Source of the DNA: Aromatoleum aromaticum EbN1
Lineage (GTDB): Bacteria; Pseudomonadota; Gammaproteobacteria; Burkholderiales; Rhodocyclaceae
Reading direction: 5' to 3'
NCBI RefSeq assembly: GCF_000025965.1
Contig: NC_006513.1
Span: 620,001 to 684,000 of the forward strand
Length of the DNA stretch: 64,000 nucleotides
The notes beneath the pieces are model-generated. The model saw only the letters and a program-made list of their open reading frames with translations, searched no databases and was not told the origin of the DNA. This document shows, one piece after another, positions 56,229-64,000 of the stretch (position 1 is its first letter; every line of letters starts with the position of its first letter). A program made the translations under genes and the position numbers.

Positions 56229-57173
56229 TCACCCCAGCCGCGCGAGGATGTCTTCGGCCCCTTGCGCGCGCAAGTCGTCGGCCAGTGCGAGGCCGAGCCC
56301 TTCGGCATCGGCGGCATCGCCTTCGCGTTCGGCGCGGACCATGCGGCTGCCATCGGGCAGCGCGACGAAACCGCGCAGCCACAGCCGGCCGGCGCGGATC
56401 TCGGCGTAGGCGCCGAGCGGCACTTCGCAGCTGCCCGCGAGCGCGCGCGCGACGGCGCGCTCGGCGCGCACGCACGCGGAAGTGTCGGCATCGTTCAACG
56501 GCGCGAGCCAGGCCGCGATGTCGGTGCGCTTCGCCAGGCATTCGATGCCGAGCGCGCCCTGCCCGGCCGCCGGCAGCGACACCTCGGACGGCAGTTCGGC
56601 ACGGATGCGGTCGGCAAGCCCTAAGCGCCGCAGTCCGGCGGCGGCGAGAATGATCGCGTCGTACTGCCCCTCGTCGAGCTTGCGCAGGCGCGTGTCGAGG
56701 TTGCCGCGCAGGCTCGTGACCGCCAGGAACGGGAACTGCGCATGCAGCTGCGATTCGCGGCGCAGCGATGACGTGCCGACGACCGTGCCCGGCGGCATGT
56801 CGGCGAGGCTCGCGTAGCGCGGCGACACAAACGCGTCGAGCGGCACTTCGCGCGCCGAGATGCACGGCAGCGCGAACGGTTCGGCCAGCTGCATCGGCAC
56901 GTCCTTCATCGAATGCACCGCGATGTCGGCGCGCTCCTCGAGCAGCGCGGCTTCGAGTTCCTTGACGAACAGCCCCTTGCCGCCGACCTTCGCGAGCGGA
57001 CGGTCGAGGATCTGGTCGCCGCGCGTGGTCATGCCGAGCAGCTCGACGCGACAGCCCGGGTAGAGCGCCTCGAGCCGAGCCTTGACGTGTTCGGCCTGCC
57101 ACAGTGCTAGACGGCTTTCGCGAGTGGCGATTACGAGGCGTTCGGGGGCGGGAAAGTCAGGGGTAGCGCTCAC
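56229..57173 (-). CDS. hemC: Porphobilinogen deaminase (hydroxymethylbilane synthase)
   Basis: Polymerises four porphobilinogens into hydroxymethylbilane. The 314-residue product has [20 protein letters not shown] with catalytic D91, [19 protein letters not shown] and C249 ([11 protein letters not shown]), the attachment point of the dipyrromethane cofactor. GTG at 57173 gives the usual N terminus; the frame is open to 57287 with other possible starts. TAGAAT on the minus strand at 57283-57278 is a likely -10. It is divergent from ppc. Confidence 0.95.
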   Translation of the reverse strand: MSATPDFPAPERLVIATRESRLALWQAEHVKARLEALYPGCRVELLGMTTRGDQILDRPLAKVGGKGLFVKELEAALLEERADIAVHSMKDVPMQLAEPFALPCISAREVPLDAFVSPRYASLADMPPGTVVGTSSLRRESQLHAQFPFLAVTSLRGNLDTRLRKLDEGQYDAIILAAAGLRRLGLADRIRAELPSEVSLPAAGQGALGIECLAKRTDIAAWLAPLNDADTSACVRAERAVARALAGSCEVPLGAYAEIRAGRLWLRGFVALPDGSRMVRAEREGDAADAEGLGLALADDLRAQGAEDILARLG

Positions 57174-57277
57174 GGTGGGCAGACTCGTCACGGAGGAATG
57201 GATCGGTGCCGCTCGCAGCAAAGGGTTGCCGCAATGCAACATCAGGGTTGGCGCCAATGGCGCACGGGCTGGGCGGC

Positions 57278-57283
57278 ATTCTA
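57278..57283 (-). promoter_or_regulatory. Candidate -10 element of the hemCDXY operon
   Basis: Read on the minus strand, TAGAAT (57283-57278) is preceded by GC and followed by GCC, and lies 104 bases before the preferred hemC start. No good -35 hexamer is seen. Confidence 0.4.
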
Positions 57284-57396
57284 GCATGGGTGCAAATTGC
57301 GCCTTTCGTGCCCCGGCGGGCGCAAGTCCCCATCACGTCAGCCGGCGAGCCAACCGGCCGCTCCCACAACGTAGCCACCCACACCCGGAACAGACC

Positions 57397-60147
57397 ATGA
57401 CTGAAGACAAGGACGCCCCGCTGCGCGAAGACATCCGGCTGCTCGGCCGCGTGCTGGGCGACACCGTGCGCGACCAGCACGGCGAAGCGGCATTCGCCCT
57501 CATCGAGCGCATCCGCCAGACTTCGGTGCGCTTCCGCCGCGACGATGACAACGCGGCACGGCTCGAACTCGAAGGCATCCTCGACGCGCTGTCGCGCGAA
57601 CAGACGATCGAAGTCGTGCGCGCGTTCAGCTATTTCTCGCACCTGTCGAACATCGCCGAGGACCAGCATCACATCCGCCGCAGCCGCGCGCACCTGATCG
57701 CCGGCTCGGCGCCGCGCGAAGGCAGCGTCGCGCACGCGCTCGTGCGCGCACTGGCGAGCGGCTTGCCGCCGGCCCGGCTCGCGGCGTTCTTCGACACCGC
57801 GCTGATCTCGCCGGTGCTGACTGCGCATCCGACCGAAGTCCAGCGCAAGAGCATCCTCAACTGCGAGACCGACATCGCCCACCTGCTCGATGCACGCGAC
57901 CGCATGACGCTGACTCCCGAAGAGCGCCAGGAAAGCGACGAGGCGCTGCGCCGCACGGTGCTGACGCTGTGGCAGACGCGCATGCTGCGCCCGGCGAAGC
58001 TGTCGGTCGTCGATGAAGTCGCGAACGGCCTGTCGTATTTCGACGCGACTTTCCTGCGTGAGCTGCCGCACCTCTATGCGAACCTCGAAGACCAGCTCGT
58101 GAGCCGCGACCCGGCGCTCGCCGGCCTCGAACTGCCGGCGTTCCTGCAGGTCGGCAGCTGGATCGGCGGCGATCGCGACGGCAATCCTTTCGTCACTGCC
58201 GACGTGCTTGAACGCACGCTCGCGATGCAGGCAGGGGCCGTGCTCGGCTTCTATCTCGACGAACTGCACGCCCTCGGCGCGCGCCTGTCGCTCGCGCTCG
58301 GGCTGGTCACCGCATCCGATGCGCTGCTCGCACTGGCCGCCCGCTCGCCCGACCATTCTCCCCACCGCAACGACGAACCCTACCGCCGCGCGATCTCCGG
58401 CATCTATGCGCGGCTCGCAGCGACGCACCACGCGCTGCTCGGCACCGAACCGCCGCGCCACCCGGTGGCAGTGGCCGAACCGTATGCCGCCGTCGCCGAA
58501 CTCGCCGACGATCTCGATGTCATTCACCGCTCGCTCGTCGCGAACGGCTCGGCGGCGCTCGCGCGCGGGCAGCTGCGCCGGCTGCGGCGGGCGGTGCGCG
58601 TGTTCGGCTTTCACCTCGCGCCGATCGACCTGCGCCAGAATTCCGAGGTGCATGAGCGCGTCGTCGCCGAACTCCTTGCGACCGCCAGAACCGGTACCGA
58701 CTACGCGACGCTCGACGAGGCGGCGCGCGTCGAACTGCTGATCGAGGAACTCGCGACACCGCGTCCGCTCGCATCGCCTCACGTGCGCTATTCAGACGAG
58801 ACCGAAGGCGAGCTCGCGATCTTCCGCACTGCGCGCGCGGCTCACCGGCGCTACGGGGGGCCGGCGATCCCGAACTGCATCATCTCGAAGACCGACGACG
58901 TCTCCGATCTGCTCGAACTCGCGCTGCTGCTGAAGGAGGCGGGCCTGCTGAGGCCGCACGAACGGGCGCTGGACGTCAATATCGTCCCGCTGTTCGAGAC
59001 GATCGAAGATCTCGCGAACGCGCCGTCGGTGATGGACCGCCTGTTCGCGCTGCCCGGATACATGAACCTGCTCGCTGCCTCCCGCGACCGCACCCACGAA
59101 GTCATGCTCGGCTATTCCGACAGCAACAAGGACGGCGGCTTCCTGACGTCGGGCTGGGCGCTCTACAAGGCCGAGATCGGCCTGATCGAGGTGTTCGCGC
59201 GGCACGGCATCCGTCTGCGCCTGTTCCACGGCCGGGGCGGTTCGGTCGGACGGGGCGGCGGCCCGAGCTACGAGGCGATCCTCGCGCAACCCGGCGGCGC
59301 GGTGCAGGGGCAGATCCGGCTCACCGAGCAGGGCGAAGTGATCGCGGCGAAATATGGCAACCCGGAAGTCGGCCGGCGCAACCTCGAAGTCATCGTCGCC
59401 GCGACGCTCGAAGCGAGCCTGCTCGCCGATCGCGCTCCCGCGCCGCGCGTCGAGTTCCTCGACACGATGCAGGCGCTGTCGGACGTCGCGTTCGCTGCGT
59501 ACCGCGGGCTGGTCTACGACACCGAAGGGTTCGAACGCTATTTCTGGGAATCGACCGTGATCTCGGAGATCGCCGAGCTGAACATCGGCTCGCGGCCCGC
59601 GTCGCGCAAGAAAGGCACGCGCATCGAGGATCTGCGCGCGATCCCCTGGGTGTTCAGCTGGTCGCAGTGCCGCCTGATGCTGCCGGGCTGGTTCGGCTTC
59701 GGCAGCGCAGTCAAAACCTGGCTCGCAGCCCACGCTGACGACGGCATCGCCCGCCTGCAGGCGATGCATCGGGAATGGTCGTTCTTCGCCGCGCTGCTGT
59801 CGAACATGGACATGGTGCTGGCGAAGACCGATCTGGCGATCGCGTCACGCTACGCCGGGCTCGTCAAGGACGTCAACTTGCGCGATGCGATCTTCGAGCG
59901 CATCCGCAACGAATGGCACGACACCGTCGACGCGCTGCTCGCGATCACCGGCCAGCGCGAGCTCCTCGACGGCAACCCGCTGCTCAAGCGCTCGATCCGC
60001 AACCGCTTCCCCTACCTCGATCCGCTCAACCACGTACAGGTCGAGCTGCTGCGCCGCCATCGCGAGACGCATGACGACGCGCGCATCCGGCTCGGGATCC
60101 ACATCTCGATCAACGGCATCGCGGCCGGTTTGCGCAACAGCGGCTAA
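57397..60147 (+). CDS. ppc: Phosphoenolpyruvate carboxylase
   Basis: Adds bicarbonate to phosphoenolpyruvate to replenish oxaloacetate. The 916-residue product has the catalytic histidine H144 in [12 protein letters not shown], the flexible [15 protein letters not shown] loop, [14 protein letters not shown] and a C-terminal [14 protein letters not shown] with [11 protein letters not shown] at the very end, as in the bacterial family. ATG at 57397 is chosen because CGGAAC precedes it; the frame is open upstream through the hemC leader. It sits between hemC and the AlgR-like regulator, both on the other strand. Confidence 0.97.
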   Translation: MTEDKDAPLREDIRLLGRVLGDTVRDQHGEAAFALIERIRQTSVRFRRDDDNAARLELEGILDALSREQTIEVVRAFSYFSHLSNIAEDQHHIRRSRAHLIAGSAPREGSVAHALVRALASGLPPARLAAFFDTALISPVLTAHPTEVQRKSILNCETDIAHLLDARDRMTLTPEERQESDEALRRTVLTLWQTRMLRPAKLSVVDEVANGLSYFDATFLRELPHLYANLEDQLVSRDPALAGLELPAFLQVGSWIGGDRDGNPFVTADVLERTLAMQAGAVLGFYLDELHALGARLSLALGLVTASDALLALAARSPDHSPHRNDEPYRRAISGIYARLAATHHALLGTEPPRHPVAVAEPYAAVAELADDLDVIHRSLVANGSAALARGQLRRLRRAVRVFGFHLAPIDLRQNSEVHERVVAELLATARTGTDYATLDEAARVELLIEELATPRPLASPHVRYSDETEGELAIFRTARAAHRRYGGPAIPNCIISKTDDVSDLLELALLLKEAGLLRPHERALDVNIVPLFETIEDLANAPSVMDRLFALPGYMNLLAASRDRTHEVMLGYSDSNKDGGFLTSGWALYKAEIGLIEVFARHGIRLRLFHGRGGSVGRGGGPSYEAILAQPGGAVQGQIRLTEQGEVIAAKYGNPEVGRRNLEVIVAATLEASLLADRAPAPRVEFLDTMQALSDVAFAAYRGLVYDTEGFERYFWESTVISEIAELNIGSRPASRKKGTRIEDLRAIPWVFSWSQCRLMLPGWFGFGSAVKTWLAAHADDGIARLQAMHREWSFFAALLSNMDMVLAKTDLAIASRYAGLVKDVNLRDAIFERIRNEWHDTVDALLAITGQRELLDGNPLLKRSIRNRFPYLDPLNHVQVELLRRHRETHDDARIRLGIHISINGIAAGLRNSG

Positions 60148-60174
60148 TGAAGTCGGGGCGTCAGCGAGTGAGAG

Positions 60175-60936
60175 TCAGAACCCGAGCGTGTGCCGGACCA
60201 CCGGCCACTGGCGCCGGCTGATCGGCAGGCGTTCGGCCAGGCCGGCGAGCACGACGTCCCAGTGCGGCTCGCCGTCGTCCTCGCCCGCGCGCTCGACGCC
60301 CGTCACCGCCCCGCGCGCGACGAGGCAGTTGCGATGGATGCGGACGAAGCGATCGCGGAACTCCTGTTCGAGCTGGACCAGCGACTCGTCGAGCAGGAAC
60401 TCGCGCCCCGCGGTGCGCGCAGTGACGTATTTGAGTTCCGCGCGCAGAAACAGCACGTCGGCGAGCGGCACCAGCACGATGCGCCCGCGCTCATTGACGC
60501 TGAAATGGCGCCTTGCGCCGCGCGAAAGGCCGGCCAGCAGCGTGTCGGTAGCGGGCGAACGCCAGCGTGCGCGCGCGAGCGCTTCGGCAAGCCGCGCTGC
60601 GCGCACCGGCTTCAGCAGGTAATCGGTCGCTGCCAGCTCGAACGCCTGCACCGCGTATTCATCGTATGCCGTTGTGAAGATCACAGCGGGGGGGCACTCG
60701 AGACGGCCGAGGTGGCGCGCGAGTTCCACCCCGTCCATGACCGGCATGCGGATGTCGGCGAGCACGACGTCGGTGGCCAGGTCTTCGATCAGGCGCAACG
60801 CTTCGAGCCCGTTAGCCGCCACGCCGACGACGCGCGTCGGCTGCGTGTCCGCGATGTCGTCGAGCAGGTCCTTGAGGCGTGCGCGGGCAGGCTCCTCGTC
60901 GTCAACAATGACGACTCGCAGAGCAGCGTCGGTCAT
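60175..60936 (-). CDS. algR: AlgR-like LytTR response regulator
   Basis: The 253-residue product has a receiver domain (acid pocket D12-D13, phosphorylated D61 in [14 protein letters not shown]88/T89, K109) and a C-terminal LytTR DNA-binding domain ([45 protein letters not shown]). Layout and neighbours match AlgR of Pseudomonas, which lies between algZ and hemC and controls alginate and twitching motility there. Here no sensor-kinase gene is adjacent: only 178 bases separate it from argH. ATG at 60936 starts just before the receiver strand. Targets are unknown. Confidence 0.92.
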   Translation of the reverse strand: MTDAALRVVIVDDEEPARARLKDLLDDIADTQPTRVVGVAANGLEALRLIEDLATDVVLADIRMPVMDGVELARHLGRLECPPAVIFTTAYDEYAVQAFELAATDYLLKPVRAARLAEALARARWRSPATDTLLAGLSRGARRHFSVNERGRIVLVPLADVLFLRAELKYVTARTAGREFLLDESLVQLEQEFRDRFVRIHRNCLVARGAVTGVERAGEDDGEPHWDVVLAGLAERLPISRRQWPVVRHTLGF

Positions 60937-61014
60937 GCAGGAATTCTCGGTTGTGGCGACGCCGGGAAAGCCCGCGTCGCAAGCGCCCGGCGGAAGCCGG
61001 CGAAGCTTTTGCTT

Positions 61015-61020
61015 TATACT
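61015..61020 (+). promoter_or_regulatory. Candidate -10 element of argH
   Basis: TATACT at 61015-61020 lies 95 bases before the argH ATG. The -35 region is weak (GGAAGC-like at 17 bases). The divergent algR-like gene must have a promoter in the same 178-base gap. Confidence 0.4.
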
Positions 61021-61114
61021 TTTCACCCCTTATATGCGACGGACGCGACGGACGAAACCTGCGCCGCCGCGGCATCGAACGATCCTCCCGGTCGGTTTTC
61101 CTTCCACGGACATT

Positions 61115-62512
<1,398 letters not shown>

Positions 62513-62832
62513 TTCCGTACGGGCCCTGTCGCCCCCCCACGCGCCGGAACGAAGAGGCGTGCTGACGGGACGAGTGCAGGAGCCGACGTCTGTATCGGCA
62601 CACGGAGCACGAGCCGATTCCTGAAACCTGCCGCCTGTGGCCGCTGTCGGAGTTTTTTACAGCCGGCAGCTCGGCGACGAGAGGGTGGTCCGCGCCGGCC
62701 TTTTCGATCAGTGACTTGCAAAGATTTTTTCAGTCTCGGCGTGATATTTGCTATGGTTGAAAGGGGCTGAACTGACAGCGAAGCAGCCGCTGCGGCGATT
62801 TCACTGGCGGTTGCTGAAACAAGGGGTTCGAA
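62513..62832. other. 320-base gap between argH and the HPr-rel-A type locus
   Basis: No gene is visible on either strand. AT content rises towards the right, with runs such as GATTTTTT, and a GG-N10-GC element matching sigma-54 promoters lies at 62736-62752. I see no clear argH terminator. The gap is the junction between core and accessory sequence. Confidence 0.6.
62736..62752 (+). promoter_or_regulatory. Candidate sigma-54 promoter
   Basis: TCGGCGTGATATTTGCT matches the -24/-12 consensus at most positions, with GG at 62738-62739 and GC at 62750-62751 exactly ten bases apart. The predicted start near 62763 leaves a leader of about 70 bases before the ATG at 62833. No activator site was identified. 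Confidence 0.4.
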
Positions 62833-63360
62833 ATGACTCAGGCAAAGCAAGACAATGCGGACGAGCGGCGCCGACGCTTGCTTAAGGGCGCACTGGCGAC
62901 GTCATCGGTGATGACTCTGGGTTATGGCGGACCGCTGGCGGCGGCATCCCTGAGTTGCATCGCCAAGATCGATGGCGGTTACCCGACTGGTACTAATCAG
63001 TTCTTCATCGGCGCCGCACCGCCAGCCACACCTGGAGGGGGCAACTGGGCGTGGAAAATGGTGGAGGTGAACCGATACCAGAGCAATGGCAACGGGGTGA
63101 TAGACGGCTTCGAGGTGGACGGCAACGTGTATCGAGCCGATAATCCAGAGGTTCTCATTTCAGCTGCCATCCCGAAGCCAAACGGCAGCGGTGACTATCC
63201 GAAAAAGGCTTGGCTGCTGGTTTATTTCGATCCCGATGGCATTGAGGCCGGCACCTACCCGACTTACACCGTTCAAGGCGAGGGATTCACTCCTGCGGTC
63301 TCGTCGTGCCTGACCTCGATCAACCCCGGCATCGTGGCGAACTACGGTTTCGGAGGCTGA
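62833..63360 (+). CDS. Secreted protein of an HPr-rel-A type locus (unknown function)
   Basis: The 175-residue product begins with a twin-arginine-like signal (ERRRRLLKGALATSSVMTLG) and a cleavage site near PLAAAS. The mature part has two cysteines (LSCIAKIDG and SSCLTSINP) and many Gly, Pro and Tyr residues, ending NYGFGG. I do not recognise the family. It precedes a PqqD-like gene and an HprK-related kinase, so it could be the substrate or partner of that system. Base composition is less GC-rich than the core genes. AGGGG lies 8 bases before the ATG. Confidence 0.75.
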   Translation: MTQAKQDNADERRRRLLKGALATSSVMTLGYGGPLAAASLSCIAKIDGGYPTGTNQFFIGAAPPATPGGGNWAWKMVEVNRYQSNGNGVIDGFEVDGNVYRADNPEVLISAAIPKPNGSGDYPKKAWLLVYFDPDGIEAGTYPTYTVQGEGFTPAVSSCLTSINPGIVANYGFGG

Positions 63361-63372
63361 CCGGATCGTACG

Positions 63373-63648
63373 ATGCGCTTCCGCTATGGCCCCCGCGCAT
63401 GGATGGATGCGCACTGCCCGTCGCTCGACGGGCAGTTTCTTTTTCTGGACCCCGTGTGGTGGGACACGCATTTGCTCAGCGAAGGGGCGGTCCAGGTGCT
63501 GCGTGAGGCAGCCTCCGCGATCGAGGCGTCACGCTTCGATGAATTTGTGCGCGAGATTCATGCCGCCGGCGGCTGGCCTCCAGGCCTCGAGCACCTCGCG
63601 CATTCCCTTGCGGGCCTCGGCCGTGGTCGCGACGAAGGCGCAGTTTGA
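63373..63648 (+). CDS. PqqD-like protein of the HPr-rel-A system
   Basis: The 91-residue product (RFRYGPRAWMDAHCPSLDG, FLFLDPVWWDTHLLSEGAVQVL) has the small winged PqqD-like fold signature: a WxxxxxHLL motif followed by a helix ending in VLREAASAI. PqqD-type proteins chaperone peptides for modification enzymes; this subtype occurs beside HprK-related kinase A genes, as it does here. The ATG has no strong ribosome site. Its TGA overlaps the TTG start of the next gene (TTGA), so the two are coupled. Confidence 0.75.
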   Translation: MRFRYGPRAWMDAHCPSLDGQFLFLDPVWWDTHLLSEGAVQVLREAASAIEASRFDEFVREIHAAGGWPPGLEHLAHSLAGLGRGRDEGAV

Positions 63649-64000
63649 GGCGCCTCGACTACCGCCTGCTCGATCTCGGCGCGGCCCGTATCGCGGTGAC
63701 CTCACCGATATTGAAGTTCCAGGAGCAGCTCGATTTCATTTACGGCCGTCGCAGTGACAACGACGCGGGGTTTTTCGCTGACATTCGCGTTGCGCTGTGG
63801 CCGGGCCCCGCGTGGCGGCTGGGCCGACGGCAGGTGGCGCTTTGGTCCGAGGGGGTTCGCCCCTTCGAGCCCTATCCCCTGCACGGCGCGCTCCCGCTGT
63901 TCGAATGGGGCAGCAACTGGTTGCTCGCGCAGCGCCTCAACGCCTATCTGCTGCTTCATGCCGGCGTGCTGGCGCGGGGGGAGCATGCGCTGATCCTGCC
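63645..64000 (+). CDS. HprK-related kinase A (N-terminal part)
   Basis: A frame starting at TTG 63645 runs to the window edge for 118 codons. It begins LRRLDYRLLDLGAARIAV, then FADIRVALWPGPAWRLG, LPLFEWGSNWLLAQRLNAYLL and LHAGVLARGEHALIL, which is the lead-in to the P-loop in HprK-related kinase A; the P-loop itself lies just beyond the edge. HPr kinases phosphorylate a serine of HPr; this related group has no proven substrate. The start overlaps the PqqD-like stop by three bases. Confidence 0.72.
   Translation, partial: MRRLDYRLLDLGAARIAVTSPILKFQEQLDFIYGRRSDNDAGFFADIRVALWPGPAWRLGRRQVALWSEGVRPFEPYPLHGALPLFEWGSNWLLAQRLNAYLLLHAGVLARGEHALIL

Noticed and set aside
60937-61114. Search for an algZ-type sensor kinase between the AlgR-like gene and argH
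   Set aside because: The gap is only 178 bases and contains just promoters.

Overview
The window is GC-rich, gene-dense chromosomal DNA from a betaproteobacterium. Gene content and order point to Rhodocyclales, most likely the Azoarcus/Aromatoleum group: amgK-murU divergent from lptD-surA-pdxA-rsmA, a phosphoribulokinase beside tkt-gap-pgk-pyk-fba, hemCDXY beside an AlgR-type regulator, and a PA2778/PA2779-like pair. The genus is an inference, because no rRNA gene is present. I found no tRNA, insertion sequence, prophage or CRISPR array. Nearly all of the window is core housekeeping sequence; the last 1.3 kb is accessory.

Layout. 0-5 kb: end of an SH3-domain gene, gpsA, trmL and comF (minus), then bioB-bioC-HAD phosphatase. 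5-11 kb: hemB and engB (minus) with a candidate sRNA between them on the plus strand, a diheme cytochrome c, moeA, rpiA, phoU and yggX. 11-16.6 kb: a PAS-GGDEF diguanylate cyclase and argA, rsmE, a thioredoxin-fold protein and an inositol monophosphatase-like enzyme. 16.7-24.9 kb: prk, tkt, gap, pgk, pyk and fba, a block serving glycolysis, gluconeogenesis and possibly the Calvin cycle. 24.9-35.3 kb: a DUF3047 protein, a TIGR04283/TIGR04282-type glycosyltransferase pair, the PA2779/PA2778-like pair, an OmpA-type lipoprotein, DUF3422, purC, a DUF2189 membrane protein and prlC. 35.3-37.5 kb: a 59-residue unknown protein, xth, and a Crp/Fnr regulator with a palindrome in front of a DUF2892 gene. 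37.6-45 kb: the outer-membrane and cell-wall block rsmA-pdxA-surA-lptD / amgK-murU. 45-53 kb: pepP-ubiH, dusB-fis, purH-purD-hemF. 53-62.5 kb: hemY-hemX-hemD-hemC (minus), ppc (plus), an orphan AlgR/LytTR regulator (minus), argH (plus). 62.8-64 kb: start of an HPr-rel-A type locus (twin-arginine-like secreted protein, PqqD-like protein, HprK-related kinase cut by the window edge).

How the genes work together. Tetrapyrrole synthesis is well represented (hemB, hemC, hemD, hemF plus hemX and hemY). HemB is the magnesium type, lacking the three zinc cysteines. Envelope assembly is served by SurA, LptD, the AmgK/MurU muramic-acid salvage pair and an OmpA-like lipoprotein. Purine synthesis appears as purC and purH-purD, arginine synthesis as argA and argH, biotin as bioB-bioC.

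Most notable: (1) an apparent sRNA of about 103 nt at 6214-6316 with an ECF sigma-E/AlgU-like promoter, four hairpins, a C-rich loop and a strong terminator, convergent with engB as Spot 42 and ErsA are; (2) the HPr-rel-A type locus at the right edge with a possible sigma-54 promoter; (3) an AlgR-like regulator in the pseudomonad argH-algZ-algR-hemC neighbourhood but without the algZ kinase and with ppc inserted; (4) a 16-bp palindrome between a Crp/Fnr gene and its DUF2892 neighbour; (5) an unannotated 59-residue gene with operator-like repeats upstream.
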